Counted from the stretch's first letter, positions 49,050-58,608 are shown. The stretch is DNA of 64,000 nucleotides from RPQJ01 sp963823535 (GCA_963823535.1 CAWGLZ010000004.1:186001-250000); one strand, 5' to 3'. The notes: generated by a model not told the origin, from the letters alone. Numbers and translations: made by a program.

Positions 49050-52000
49050 AGATCTCCTCGGTCTCCGTCCGGCGTCCGGTCTTCGCGACGGTGATCAGCC
49101 TGCTGCTGGTCATCCTCGGACTGCTGGCGTCGACGCGCCTGGCCGTGCGCGAACTGCCTGAGGTCGAGTCGCCGGTCGTCTCGATCGAGACCAGTTACCG
49201 CGGTGCCGCGGCCGACGTCGTCGAGACCAAGATCACCCAGGTGATCGAAGACCGGGTGTCGGGCCTCGAGGGGGTGACCAAGATCACCTCGCAGAGCGTG
49301 GATGGCAATTCCAGCATCAGCCTCGAGTTCGCGCCCGAGCGCGACGTGGACGAGGCCGCCAACGACGTCCGCGACCGGGTCTCGCGCGTGGCGGACGACC
49401 TGCCGCCCGAGGCCGATCCGCCGGACATCGGCAAGGTGGACTTCAATGCTGACCCGATCATGTGGGTCAACCTGTCGAGCAGCACGCTCAACGTCCTCGA
49501 GCTGACCGACTACGGCGACCGCGTCATCACGGAGCGGCTCGGCGTGCTCCCGGGCGTTGCGCGCGTGCGGATGGGCGGCGCGCGGCGCTACGCGATGCGG
49601 GTGTGGATCGATCGCGAGGCGCTGGCGGCGCGACTGCTGACCGTGACCGACGTCGAGAACGCGCTGCGTCGCGAGAACGTGCAGCTGCCGGCGGGCCGGC
49701 TCGAGTCCTCGCAGCGCGAACTGACGCTGCGCACCGAGACCGGCCTCGACACCGAGCAGGACTTCCGGCAGCTCGTGATCGGCCGGGGCCCCGACGGCTA
49801 CCTGGTGCGGCTCGGCGAGGTTGCGGACGTGCGCCTCGCCGCCGAGAACGAGCGCAGCCTGTCGCGCTCGAACGGCGTGCCCGGAATCAGCATCGGCGTC
49901 GAGCAGATCTCCAAGGCGAACACGCTCGAGGTCGCCGCCGCCGTGCGCGCCGAACTCGACCGCCTGCGGCCGCAGCTGCCCCCGGGCACCGTCCTCGAGA
50001 TCAACATGGACCGCTCGGTGTTCATCGAAGAGTCGATGAAGGAGGTCGTGGTCGCGCTCGTCATCGCGCTGCTGCTGGTACTGGCCGTCATCTACCTGTT
50101 CCTGGGCAACGTGCGCGCGACGCTGATTCCGGCCGTGACGATCCCGGTGTCCATCATTGCGTCGTTCATCGTCATGGCGTGGCTCGGTTTTTCGATCAAC
50201 ACGCTCACGCTGCTCGGCCTCGTGCTCGCGATCGGCCTCGTCGTCGACGACTCGATCGTCGTTCTCGAGAACATCTACCGCCGGATGGAACTCGGCGAAC
50301 CGGCGCTGATCGCGGCCGTCGACGGCAGTCGGGAGATCGGCTTCGCCGTGATCGCCACCACGGGGGTGCTGGTCTCGGTGTTCGTGCCCATCTCCTTCCT
50401 GCAGGGCAACGTCGGCAAGCTGTTCCGGGAGTTCGGCATCACCGTGGCGGCGGCGGTGCTCTTCTCGTCGCTGGTGGCCCTGACGCTCACCCCGATGATG
50501 GCCTCGAAGCTGCTCTCCGCGGGCGCCACGCGGTCTCGGCTCTCGAACACGGTGGACGGATTCTTCCGCCGGCTGTCGGCGGTCTACGACGGCCTGCTGC
50601 GACGCATGATGCGCCGGCCCTGGGTCGTCATCGGCGCCACGCTGGGTGCGATGGCCCTGGCGACCCTGTTGCTGCGGGCGCTGCCGACCGAGCTCACCCC
50701 GACCGAGGACCGCGGCATGATGTTCTTCGGCCTGACGGGTCCGGAGGGTTCCTCGCTCGACTACATGGACCGGCACGCACGCCTGGCCGAGGACATTCTG
50801 ATGCAGGAGGTCGAGGGCGGCGAGGTCGAGCGCGTCGTCGTGCGCATCCCCGGCTGGGGTGGGGGCGGAAACGACATGAACTCGGGCCGCGGCTTCGTGG
50901 TGCTGGCCCCCTGGGGCGAGCGCGAGCGCAGCGCGGAGCAGATCGCGCAGTCGGTGCGGGCACAGCTCAGCCGGATTCCCGGCGTGCGCGCGTTCGTCGG
51001 CACGCCGGGCGGTTGGGTGCGCGGCGGCGGGTCGCCCGTGCAGGTCGTGCTCGGCGGGACGGACTACGGCGAACTCGTGAAGTGGCGGGACATCCTGATG
51101 CAGCGCATGCAGGAGAACCCGGGGTTATCCAACGTGCAGTCGAACTACGAGGAGCGCAAGCCGCAGGTGAGCGTCGCCGTGGACCGCGACCGCGCGGCCG
51201 ACCTCGGCGTTTCACTGCAGACCGTGGGGCGCACGCTCGAGACGGTGCTCGGGTCCCGCATCGTCACCACGTTCATCGAGCGCGACCGCGAATACAACGT
51301 GATCCTGCAGGGGCGGGCCGAAGACCGCGCCACGCCCTCCGACCTTGACAATCTCTACGTTCGGTCCGATCGCACCGGGGCGCTCGTTCCACTCTCGAAC
51401 CTCGTCGAGCTGACGGAGCTCGCGGGCGCGACCCGGCTCAACCGGTTCGACCGGTTGCGGGCGATCACGGTCAGCGCCGCGCTGGAGCCGGGATATCCGC
51501 TCGGCAAGGCTCTCGAGTTCGTCGAGCAGACCGTTGAGCAGGAACTGCCGCCGGCCGCGCGCCTCAACTTCGACGGGGAGTCCCGCGAGTTCAAGCGCTC
51601 CGGCGGGCAGCTGTACTACATGTTCCTGCTGGCGCTGGTGGTGGTGTTCCTGGTGCTCGCGGCGCAGTTCGAGAGTTTCCTGCATCCGTTCGTGATCATG
51701 ACCACGGTGCCGCTGGCAGTGATCGGTGCGCTGGTGGGGCTGTGGCTATATGGCATGTCGATCAACGTCTTCAGCCAGATCGCGGCCATCATGCTGGTGG
51801 GCCTGGCCGCGAAGAACGGCATCCTGATCGTGGAATTCGCGAACCAGCTGCGCGACCGGGGCATCGAGTATCGCGAGGCGGTCATCGAGGCGGCGGCGAT
51901 CCGCCTGCGGCCCGTGCTCATGACGAGCTTCTGCACCGCATTCGGAGCGCTGCCGCTGATGCTGGCGAGCGGCGCGGGCGCGGAGGCGCGCCAGGCGATC

Positions 52001-52174
52001 GGCGTGGTCGTCTTCTACGGTGTGGTGATTTCCGTGTTCCTCACGCTGGTCGTGGTGCCCGCCGTGTACACGCTCGTGGCCCGCAACACGTCCTCGCCGC
52101 AGGCGGTGACCCAGCGTCTCGAGAAGCTGCGTGCCCGGTTCTCGGGAACGGCGCCCGCCACGGCCGAGGAGTGA
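49046..52174 (+). CDS. RND multidrug efflux permease, HAE1 type
   Basis: A 1,042-residue proton-driven inner-membrane transporter of the AcrB/MexF type. N-terminal SVRRPVFATVISLLLVILGLL is the family start. The proton-relay motif in TM4, LAIGLVVDDSIVVLENIYRR, has both Asp residues, and the C-terminal half contains GLAAKNGILIVEFANQLRDRG with the conserved Lys of TM10. The large periplasmic loops are complete, for example RVRMGGARRYAMRVWID. Coupled to the adaptor by ATGA overlap. It probably exports drugs, detergents or lipophilic compounds. A pair of palindromes in an AT-rich stretch follows. Confidence 0.95.
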   Translation: MKISSVSVRRPVFATVISLLLVILGLLASTRLAVRELPEVESPVVSIETSYRGAAADVVETKITQVIEDRVSGLEGVTKITSQSVDGNSSISLEFAPERDVDEAANDVRDRVSRVADDLPPEADPPDIGKVDFNADPIMWVNLSSSTLNVLELTDYGDRVITERLGVLPGVARVRMGGARRYAMRVWIDREALAARLLTVTDVENALRRENVQLPAGRLESSQRELTLRTETGLDTEQDFRQLVIGRGPDGYLVRLGEVADVRLAAENERSLSRSNGVPGISIGVEQISKANTLEVAAAVRAELDRLRPQLPPGTVLEINMDRSVFIEESMKEVVVALVIALLLVLAVIYLFLGNVRATLIPAVTIPVSIIASFIVMAWLGFSINTLTLLGLVLAIGLVVDDSIVVLENIYRRMELGEPALIAAVDGSREIGFAVIATTGVLVSVFVPISFLQGNVGKLFREFGITVAAAVLFSSLVALTLTPMMASKLLSAGATRSRLSNTVDGFFRRLSAVYDGLLRRMMRRPWVVIGATLGAMALATLLLRALPTELTPTEDRGMMFFGLTGPEGSSLDYMDRHARLAEDILMQEVEGGEVERVVVRIPGWGGGGNDMNSGRGFVVLAPWGERERSAEQIAQSVRAQLSRIPGVRAFVGTPGGWVRGGGSPVQVVLGGTDYGELVKWRDILMQRMQENPGLSNVQSNYEERKPQVSVAVDRDRAADLGVSLQTVGRTLETVLGSRIVTTFIERDREYNVILQGRAEDRATPSDLDNLYVRSDRTGALVPLSNLVELTELAGATRLNRFDRLRAITVSAALEPGYPLGKALEFVEQTVEQELPPAARLNFDGESREFKRSGGQLYYMFLLALVVVFLVLAAQFESFLHPFVIMTTVPLAVIGALVGLWLYGMSINVFSQIAAIMLVGLAAKNGILIVEFANQLRDRGIEYREAVIEAAAIRLRPVLMTSFCTAFGALPLMLASGAGAEARQAIGVVVFYGVVISVFLTLVVVPAVYTLVARNTSSPQAVTQRLEKLRARFSGTAPATAEE

Positions 52175-52202
52175 TCTCCGGCTGCGCCGCGAGTGCCGGA
52201 GG

Positions 52203-52250
52203 TTCTTCGAAGAATCCTAAATAGATTCGTTAAAAGATTGATTATTAACG
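52203..52250. promoter_or_regulatory. AT-rich region with two palindromes after the efflux operon
   Basis: TTCTTCGAAGAA (52203-52214) is a perfect 12-base palindrome, and CGTTAA (52228-52233) with TTAACG (52245-52250) is a perfect 6-11-6 inverted repeat. Both lie in the 214-base gap between the permease stop and the carboxypeptidase start, in sequence far more AT-rich than its surroundings. The second is a plausible regulator site for the carboxypeptidase gene; the first may be a terminator stem without T-run. Confidence 0.45.
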
Positions 52251-52388
52251 CATATTTCACGGCCTGTCGGGTCGCTGCCGGGGCGCCGGCAGCCGCTCTG
52301 CTAGAATGCACCAAAACGAGTCCCTAGAATTCTGATTGCCACCGCCGGACCCGCTCCGCCCGGACGGCAGTCGTGATCGCTTCGTGTC

Positions 52389-53891
52389 ATGGCACTGTCG
52401 CCGTACCAGCAGCTCGAACAGGAGTTCCGTCGCCTGCACGCATTCCGCGGCGCGGCCAGCCTGTTGCGCTGGGACGCGGCGGTGATGATGCCGCGGGGCA
52501 GCGCGAACGTCCGCGGCGAGCAACTGGCTGCACTGGCGTCCGAGTGCCACGCACTCCTGACTTCGCCCAAGGTCTCCCGACTGATCGAGCGTGCGCTCGC
52601 CAACCAGGCGCAACTCGAGGACTGGCAACTCGCGAACCTGCGCGAGATGCGTCGCGAGCGGGATCATGCGATCGCCACGCCGCTGTCGCTGGTGACCCGG
52701 CTGGCGCGTGCCACGGCCGTGGCCGAAGTGCGCTGGCTCGAGGCCAAGCAGGAGAGCAACTTCACGCTCTTCGCACCGCACCTCGAGGAGGTCGTCGCAC
52801 TCACGCGGGACAAGGCGCAGGTGCTGTCCCAGGCGCTGGGGCTCGCACCCTACGATGCCCTGATCGACGGATTCAGCCCGGGCTTCCTGAGTGCGGAGAT
52901 CGACCAGCTGTTCCGCGTCGTCTCCCGCCGGCTGCCGGGCCTGATTCGCGACGCCATCGAGTTGCAGGCCGCACGACCGCCACTGCCGCTCGCCGGGAAG
53001 GTCAGCACCGCCAAGCAGCGCTCGCTGGTGGTGGAGGTCATGCGGACGATCGGTTTTCCCTTCGACCGCGGCCGGCTGGACGAGAGCGACCACCCCTTCA
53101 CGGAAGGCGTGCACGGGGACGTGCGCGTCACGACGCGGTTCGTACCCCAGGAACCGTTCACCGGGCTCATGGGCGCGCTGCACGAGACCGGGCAGGCGAT
53201 GTACGACCTTGGCCTGCCGAAGGCATGGTGCGACCAGCCGGTGGGGCGGGATCGCGGCATGGCACTCGAGGAAAGCCAGTCGCTGCTGCTCGAGATGCTG
53301 ATCGGCCGCAGCCGGCCGTTCCTGACCTACCTGCGGCCCCTGCTCGAGAAGCACTTCGGCGCGACCGGCCCTGAATGGGAGATCGAGAATCTCTACCGGC
53401 AGCTGGTCCGGGTGCGGCGCGGTGCGAGCCGCGTCGACGCGGACGAACTCACCTACCCGGTGCACATCATGCTGCGCTACGATCTCGAGAAGCGCATCTT
53501 CGACGGCACGCTGCCCGTCCGTGACCTGCCGCAGGCGTGGAGCGCCGGGCTCGACGAACGCCTCGGATTGAGGCCCGCGAACGATGCCGAGGGATGTCTG
53601 CAGGACGTGCACTGGGCCTTCGGATCCTTCGGCTATTTCCCGTCCTACGCCCTCGGCAGCTTCATCGCCGCCCAGCTCTACGAGACCCTGCGCAACGACG
53701 TGCCGGCGCTCGACGGGCAGATCGCCTCGGGCAGCTTTGGGCCGCTGCTGGAATGGCTGCGGCAGAACGTGCACACCGTCGGCGCGAGCCTGAGCGCGCA
53801 GCAACTGATCAAGAATGCGACCGGCAAGCCGCTCTCGGCGGCGCCGTGGCTCCGGTATGCTGAGGCCAAGTACCTCGAGGACGGGGGCTAG
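52389..53891 (+). CDS. M32 family carboxypeptidase with altered zinc motif (HETGQ)
   Basis: A 500-residue protein of the Taq carboxypeptidase family. It has the family segments LLRWDAAVMMPRGS, VRVTTRFVPQEPFTGLMGAL, PVGRDRGMALEESQSLLLEM and ENLYRQLVRVRRGASRVDADELTYPVHIMLRYDLEK. The zinc motif, HExxH in all M32 enzymes I know, reads HETGQ at residues 265-269: the second His is Gln (codon CAG, 53193-53195). The later GMALEESQS has Glu where HESQS is common, although the third-ligand Glu (295) is kept. The protein may therefore bind metal weakly or differently; activity is uncertain. The next gene starts nine bases after its stop. Confidence 0.88.
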   Translation: MALSPYQQLEQEFRRLHAFRGAASLLRWDAAVMMPRGSANVRGEQLAALASECHALLTSPKVSRLIERALANQAQLEDWQLANLREMRRERDHAIATPLSLVTRLARATAVAEVRWLEAKQESNFTLFAPHLEEVVALTRDKAQVLSQALGLAPYDALIDGFSPGFLSAEIDQLFRVVSRRLPGLIRDAIELQAARPPLPLAGKVSTAKQRSLVVEVMRTIGFPFDRGRLDESDHPFTEGVHGDVRVTTRFVPQEPFTGLMGALHETGQAMYDLGLPKAWCDQPVGRDRGMALEESQSLLLEMLIGRSRPFLTYLRPLLEKHFGATGPEWEIENLYRQLVRVRRGASRVDADELTYPVHIMLRYDLEKRIFDGTLPVRDLPQAWSAGLDERLGLRPANDAEGCLQDVHWAFGSFGYFPSYALGSFIAAQLYETLRNDVPALDGQIASGSFGPLLEWLRQNVHTVGASLSAQQLIKNATGKPLSAAPWLRYAEAKYLEDGG

Positions 53892-53900
53892 GAGGGCTGC

Positions 53901-54656
53901 ATGCACATCGATTCACTCAAGGGCCGCGTCAGCGCGGAGGAATGGCAGCTGCGGTGCGATCTCGCCGCCTGCTATCGCCTGGTCGCGGCGTATGGCTGGA
54001 GCGACCTGGTGTTCACGCACGTCAGTGCGCGCATCCCTGGTCCCGAGCATCAGTTCCTGATCAATCCCTACGGCCTGATGTTCGACGAGATCACGGCCTC
54101 GTCGCTGGTCAGGGTCGACCAGGACTGCACCAAGCTCAGTGATTCTCCCTTCCCGGTGAATCCGGCCGGCTTCGTCATCCACAGCGCCATCCACCAGGTG
54201 CGCGAGGATGCCGGCTGCGTGCTGCACACGCATTCCCGCGCCGGCGTGGCCGTGAGCGCGCAGAAATGCGGCGTGCTGCCGATCAGCCAGCAGTCGACGT
54301 TCGTCCTCGGGTCGCTCGCCTATCACGACTACGAGGGCGTCGCGCTGCGCGACGAGGAGAAGCCTCGGCTGCAGGCCGACCTCGGGGACGCGAACTTCCT
54401 GATGCTGCGCAACCACGGGTTGCTGACGGTCGGCCGGACCATCCCGGACGCGTTCCTCGCCATGTACGTCTTCGAGAACACCTGCCGCATCCAGATCGAT
54501 GCACAGGCCGGGGGGGAACTCATCGAGGTGAACCCGGCCATCCTGCAGGGCCTGGCCCAGGTGATGAAGACGGCGACCGCGGGGCTCGGCGCGAGCCTCG
54601 CCTGGCCGGCCCTGCTACGCAAGCTCGATCGCATGGATCCGGGCTACCGGACCTGA
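53901..54656 (+). CDS. Class II aldolase/adducin family protein
   Basis: A 251-residue cytoplasmic protein with the class II aldolase fold. The zinc ligands appear in VLHTHSRAGVAVSA (His-x-His) and MLRNHGLLTVGRTI (third His), and TASSLVRVDQD is the conserved phosphate/lid region. Members include fuculose-phosphate aldolase, ribulose-phosphate epimerase and decarboxylases, but this branch, with LVFTHVSARIPG near the start, is usually annotated only at family level. It follows the carboxypeptidase by nine bases and precedes ttcA by 18, so they may form one transcript with no obvious functional link. Confidence 0.9.
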   Translation: MHIDSLKGRVSAEEWQLRCDLAACYRLVAAYGWSDLVFTHVSARIPGPEHQFLINPYGLMFDEITASSLVRVDQDCTKLSDSPFPVNPAGFVIHSAIHQVREDAGCVLHTHSRAGVAVSAQKCGVLPISQQSTFVLGSLAYHDYEGVALRDEEKPRLQADLGDANFLMLRNHGLLTVGRTIPDAFLAMYVFENTCRIQIDAQAGGELIEVNPAILQGLAQVMKTATAGLGASLAWPALLRKLDRMDPGYRT

Positions 54657-54674
54657 GCGAGTGAAACTGCCCGG

Positions 54675-55538
54675 ATGAACGCCGTCCTCGGCCGTCCCTC
54701 GGCCACCTTCAAGCGCCTGCAGGCGCGCATCCGCGGACTGGTCGGCAAGGCGATCGAGGACTTTGCCATGATCGCCGAGGGCGACCGCGTCATGGTCTGC
54801 CTGTCGGGCGGCAAGGATTCCTACACGCTGCTCGACGTGCTGCTGTCGCTGCAGCGCAGCGCGCCGGTGTCTTTCGAACTCGTCGCCGTCAATCTCGACC
54901 AGAAGCAGCCGGGCTTTCCGGCGCAGGTACTGCCGGAGTACCTCCACGGGCTGGGCGTGCCCCACGAGATCATCGAGCAGGACACCTACAGCGTCGTCAA
55001 GCGCGTCGTGCCCGAAGGCCGCACGATGTGCGGCCTCTGTTCCCGGCTGCGGCGCGGCCGGCTGTACCGCTACGCGGCGGAGAACGGCATTACCCGGATC
55101 GCGCTCGGTCACCACCGCGACGACATTGTCGAGACGCTGTTCCTGAACCTGTTCTTCGGCGGGCGGATGAAGGCGATGGCGCCCAAGCTGCTGTCGGAGG
55201 ACGGTCGGCACGTGGTGATCCGGCCGCTGGCCTACGTCCCGGAGCGCGAGATCGAGCGTTATGCGCGTGCCCGCGCCTTTCCGATCATCCCGTGCCGTCT
55301 CTGTGGATCGCAGGAGAACCTGCAGCGTGTTGCCGTGAAGCGAATGCTCGCCGAGTGGGAACGCGAGTTCCCGGGCCGCACCGAGACGATCTTCTCCGCG
55401 CTGCGCAACGTCAGCCCGTCACACCTGGCGGATCCCGCGGTCTTCGATTTCGCGGGGCTCGACGCCGCGCGGCTTGCAGCGACCGCACGCGCCGCCGATT
55501 CCCCGGAACCCGTCACGGAGCCCTGGGACCTGCCCTGA
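54675..55538 (+). CDS. ttcA: tRNA 2-thiocytidine(32) synthetase TtcA
   Basis: A 287-residue enzyme that thiolates cytidine 32 of tRNA, using ATP and a [4Fe-4S] cluster. The PP-loop VCLSGGKDSYTLLDVL is at about residues 41-56. Two CxxC pairs, MCGLCSRLRRG and PCRLCGSQENLQR, supply the cluster ligands, and ALGHHRDDIVETLFLNLFFGG is the family signature. The sequence is complete and of normal length. It is a housekeeping tRNA-modification gene, and its presence supports a gamma- or betaproteobacterial origin. Confidence 0.96.
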   Translation: MNAVLGRPSATFKRLQARIRGLVGKAIEDFAMIAEGDRVMVCLSGGKDSYTLLDVLLSLQRSAPVSFELVAVNLDQKQPGFPAQVLPEYLHGLGVPHEIIEQDTYSVVKRVVPEGRTMCGLCSRLRRGRLYRYAAENGITRIALGHHRDDIVETLFLNLFFGGRMKAMAPKLLSEDGRHVVIRPLAYVPEREIERYARARAFPIIPCRLCGSQENLQRVAVKRMLAEWEREFPGRTETIFSALRNVSPSHLADPAVFDFAGLDAARLAATARAADSPEPVTEPWDLP

Positions 55539-55572
55539 GGGGGCGGGTTTCCCGGGACCGTCGCGCCGCGCC

Positions 55573-57027
55573 TCAGCGACGCGCCTGTGTCCGCAGCCGG
55601 CTGTTCCAGAAGCCGTAACCGAAGTACAGCACGAGTCCGATCGCCGACCAGACCGCGAGCCGGATCCACGTGTCGTGTGGCAGCGCGAGCGTGAGCCCGA
55701 GGCACACGATCACACCCGCCGTGCAGGTGAGCGGCGCGAAAGGCACGCGGAACGGACGCGGCGTCTCCGGCATGGTGCGCCGCAGGACCAGCACACCGAT
55801 GCACACGGCGGTGAAGGCGAGCAGGATCCCGATCGAGACCAGTTCTCCCAGGACGTCGATCGGAAAGGTGCCGGCGAAGATCGCGGCCACGACGCCCGTG
55901 AAGATCGTGGCGAACGAGGGCGTGTGGTACGTGGGGTGCACTTTCTGCAGCTGCGGCGGCAGGAGCCCGTCGCGCGACATCGCCATGAAGATGCGCGGCT
56001 GGCCCAGGATGGACATCAGGATCACGGAGGTCATGCCGATGATCGCCCCGATCTTCACCGGCAGCCCCATCCAGAACAGGCCCGGATGCTCATCCAGCGC
56101 CACGGCCACGGGGGCGGAGACGTTCAGCTTCTCGAAGCCGACCATGCCGGTCATCACCGCCGCCATTGCCACGTAGAGGACCGTGGAGATCACCAGCGCG
56201 GCCATGATGCCGCGTGGCACGTCTCGCTGCGGGTCGCGCGCTTCCTGCGCGGTGGTGGCGGCGGTGTCGAAGCCGATGTAGGCGAAGAAGATGATGGCGG
56301 CGCCCTGCATGACGCCGCTCCAGCCGAAGTGGCCGAATTCCCCGGTGTTGGCAGGCATGTAGGGCTGCCAGTTCGAGGCGTCGATGTAGGACACCCCGAC
56401 GAGGATGAACAGGATGATGATCGCGACCTTGATGATCACCATCACGTTGTTGAGTCGGGCCGACTGGTGGATGCCGATGTAGCACAGCCACGTCAGCACG
56501 ACGACGATCAGGACCGCCGGCAGGTTGACGATCGCTCCCGTCGCCGCGAGCGTGTGCCCGGCCGTCTTGCCGATCGGGGCATTGGTGAGCGCCGCCGGCA
56601 GGTGGATTCCAAACTCCTCGAGCAGGTTCACCACGTAGCCGGACCAGCCCACGGCGACCGTCGCGGCCGACATCATGTACTCGAGCGACAGGTTCCAGCC
56701 GACGAACCACGCGACGCCCTCGCCCAGAGTGGCGTACGTGTAGCTGTAGGCGCTGCCCGACACCGGGATCAGCGATGCCAGTTCGGCGTAGCAGATTGCC
56801 GCGAGGCCGCAGCCGATCGCCGCCACCAGGAAGGCGAGCGTGACGGCGGGCCCGGTGTGGACGGCCGCGACCGTGCCGGTCAGCACGAAGATGCCGCTGC
56901 CGATCATCGAGCCGAGACCGATCGACGTCAGTGCGCGAGCACTCAGCACGCGGTTGAGGCGTGGCCCCGTCTCGATCTCCCGGTTGATTGCGGCCACCGA
57001 TTTCCGTGCGGCGAGTTGCTTGAGCAC
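55573..57027 (-). CDS. APC family amino acid permease
   Basis: A 484-residue inner-membrane transporter with about 12 to 14 helices. The first helix has the unwound substrate-binding motif GLGSMIGSGIFVLTGTVAA, and the conserved ELASLIPVSGSAYSYTYATLG segment follows. IIFFAYIGFDTAATTAQEAR, the helix-6/loop signature, is characteristic of the cationic/neutral amino-acid exchanger-like members (CAT/YfnA type). It likely takes up an amino acid by proton symport. It converges with ttcA. Substrate specificity is not shown by the sequence. Confidence 0.93.
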   Translation of the reverse strand: MLKQLAARKSVAAINREIETGPRLNRVLSARALTSIGLGSMIGSGIFVLTGTVAAVHTGPAVTLAFLVAAIGCGLAAICYAELASLIPVSGSAYSYTYATLGEGVAWFVGWNLSLEYMMSAATVAVGWSGYVVNLLEEFGIHLPAALTNAPIGKTAGHTLAATGAIVNLPAVLIVVVLTWLCYIGIHQSARLNNVMVIIKVAIIILFILVGVSYIDASNWQPYMPANTGEFGHFGWSGVMQGAAIIFFAYIGFDTAATTAQEARDPQRDVPRGIMAALVISTVLYVAMAAVMTGMVGFEKLNVSAPVAVALDEHPGLFWMGLPVKIGAIIGMTSVILMSILGQPRIFMAMSRDGLLPPQLQKVHPTYHTPSFATIFTGVVAAIFAGTFPIDVLGELVSIGILLAFTAVCIGVLVLRRTMPETPRPFRVPFAPLTCTAGVIVCLGLTLALPHDTWIRLAVWSAIGLVLYFGYGFWNSRLRTQARR

Positions 57028-57117
57028 CGGGGCACCCCCTGTTCTTAGAGTGTGGCCAGTCTCTCATACGGTCGCGCCCGTCCGCAGCCCCGATCGCCGG
57101 TGCCGTATCATGGGTCC

Positions 57118-58608
57118 ATGTCAGTGATGCTTGGCGCCCCGACCGAGACCCTGCCGCCGCGCCCGCTGCCCGCGACCTACTGGGTCGTCCCGGGCCGCCT
57201 GCTGGTCGGGGAACATCCGGGGTCACAGTCCCGCGCCGATGCGATGGAGCGCCTGCGCAGGTTCCTGTCGGCCGGCGTCACGTGCTTCATGGACCTGACG
57301 GAACCGCGCGAATTCCAGTCCTACGAGGCGCTGCTGCCATTTGCGACGCCCGACGGACGGCGGGTCGAGTACCTGCGCGAACCGATCCCCGACCACGGCG
57401 TGCCGGCCGGGCGCGATGTCATGGCACGCGTGCTCGCCATGATCGACGATGCGCTGCAGGCAGGACACGTGGTGTACGTCCACTGCCGGGCCGGCATCGG
57501 ACGCAGCGCGACCGTCGCCGGCTGCTGGCTCGCGAGCCGCCCCGGGCAGAGCGCCGATCCGCTCGCGCTGCTGCAGGAGTGCTGGCAGCAGTCGGCACGC
57601 TCGCGCATGTGGCCGATCGTTCCGGAGACGGAGGAGCAGGAGACCTTCGTGCGGGAGTGGGCGAGTGACGCCGGCCTGTCGCCCGCCGTCGCCTCCGCAG
57701 CGCCGGGGGCGGCGAACGACGTGGCCGGGCGGGTGCGGGGTGCCGTCCTCGGGCTCGCCGTGGGTGACGCCATGGGCGAGGCGGCCCGGCTGCGGAGCGA
57801 GGGCGCGACCCTCTGGACGCAGCATACGGCGCTCACGCTGTGCCTCGCCGAGAGCCTGCTCGAGATGCGACGATTCGATGCGCGCGACCAGATCGAGCGG
57901 TACCTGCGCTGGCAGCACGCGGGTCATCTCTCGGCGGAGGGCCGCCCGGGCGAAGCCACCCCGGACGTGGCACGCGCGCTGGCGACCTACCAGTGGCGCG
58001 GCCTGCCGATGGCGGGCTCGCACGATCCCCGCGATCGCACCACGGCGAGCCTGCCACGCGTCGTCGCCGCGGTGGGCTATGTGCCGCTCGATCCGGTCGA
58101 TGCGGTCTCCCTCGCGGCGGAATGCTCCCGCACGACTCACCAGTCGCCAATCGTGCTCGATGCCTGCCGCTACTATGCGGCGCTCCTCTCGGGCGCCGTC
58201 CGCGGTGTCGCGGCGAGTGAACTGCTCGATGGCGTCCATGAGCCCGTCGCCGGAATGTGGTCGACGCGACCGCTCAGGCCCGAGATCACGAATGCTCTCC
58301 TGGAGGCGCCCGCCGCGCCGGGCCGCCACGGCCGGCATGCCCCGGCGGTGGACGTGGCCGAGGTCGTGGCGAGCGTGCGTTCGTCCGTTCGCGAGGCCGC
58401 GGACCTGCCGGCGGCCGTTCGTCGCGCGATCGGCACGGGCGAGGAGCCCGCGCTCCGGGGTGCACTCGCCGGCGCGCTCGCCGGCGCGCTGATGGGGCCC
58501 GACGCGATCCCGCCTGCCGTGCTGTCGGGACTCGCGCGGCACGAACTGATCGAGGAATATGCATCCCGGCTCGGCGCGCGCGCGATCGAACGGGAGCCGC
58601 CGCGGTGA
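57118..58608 (+). CDS. Fusion of dual-specificity phosphatase and ADP-ribosylglycohydrolase-like domain lacking metal ligands
   Basis: A 496-residue two-domain protein. Residues 20-185 form a dual-specificity/tyrosine phosphatase-like domain: VHCRAGIGRSATVAG (catalytic Cys123 and Arg129), with Asp92 in PDHGVP as general acid. Residues 203-490 have the ADP-ribosylglycohydrolase fold (VRGAVLGLAVGDAMGE, ECSRTTHQSPIVLDAC, GALAGALAGALMGPDAIP). The usual first metal motif T-D-D-T reads TQHT (234-237), and the usual C-terminal G-D-T-D reads GTGEEPA (439-445). All the metal-binding Asp are therefore gone, so hydrolase activity is unlikely and the domain may only bind ADP-ribose or a protein. Its stop overlaps the GTG start of the zinc peptidase gene (GTGA), making the first pair of a coupled three-gene operon. 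Confidence 0.88.
   Translation: MSVMLGAPTETLPPRPLPATYWVVPGRLLVGEHPGSQSRADAMERLRRFLSAGVTCFMDLTEPREFQSYEALLPFATPDGRRVEYLREPIPDHGVPAGRDVMARVLAMIDDALQAGHVVYVHCRAGIGRSATVAGCWLASRPGQSADPLALLQECWQQSARSRMWPIVPETEEQETFVREWASDAGLSPAVASAAPGAANDVAGRVRGAVLGLAVGDAMGEAARLRSEGATLWTQHTALTLCLAESLLEMRRFDARDQIERYLRWQHAGHLSAEGRPGEATPDVARALATYQWRGLPMAGSHDPRDRTTASLPRVVAAVGYVPLDPVDAVSLAAECSRTTHQSPIVLDACRYYAALLSGAVRGVAASELLDGVHEPVAGMWSTRPLRPEITNALLEAPAAPGRHGRHAPAVDVAEVVASVRSSVREAADLPAAVRRAIGTGEEPALRGALAGALAGALMGPDAIPPAVLSGLARHELIEEYASRLGARAIEREPPR

Noticed and set aside
57721..58608. Calling the C-terminal domain an active ADP-ribosylglycohydrolase
   Set aside because: The fold is right, but the metal-binding Asp residues of both motifs are replaced, so activity should not be assumed.
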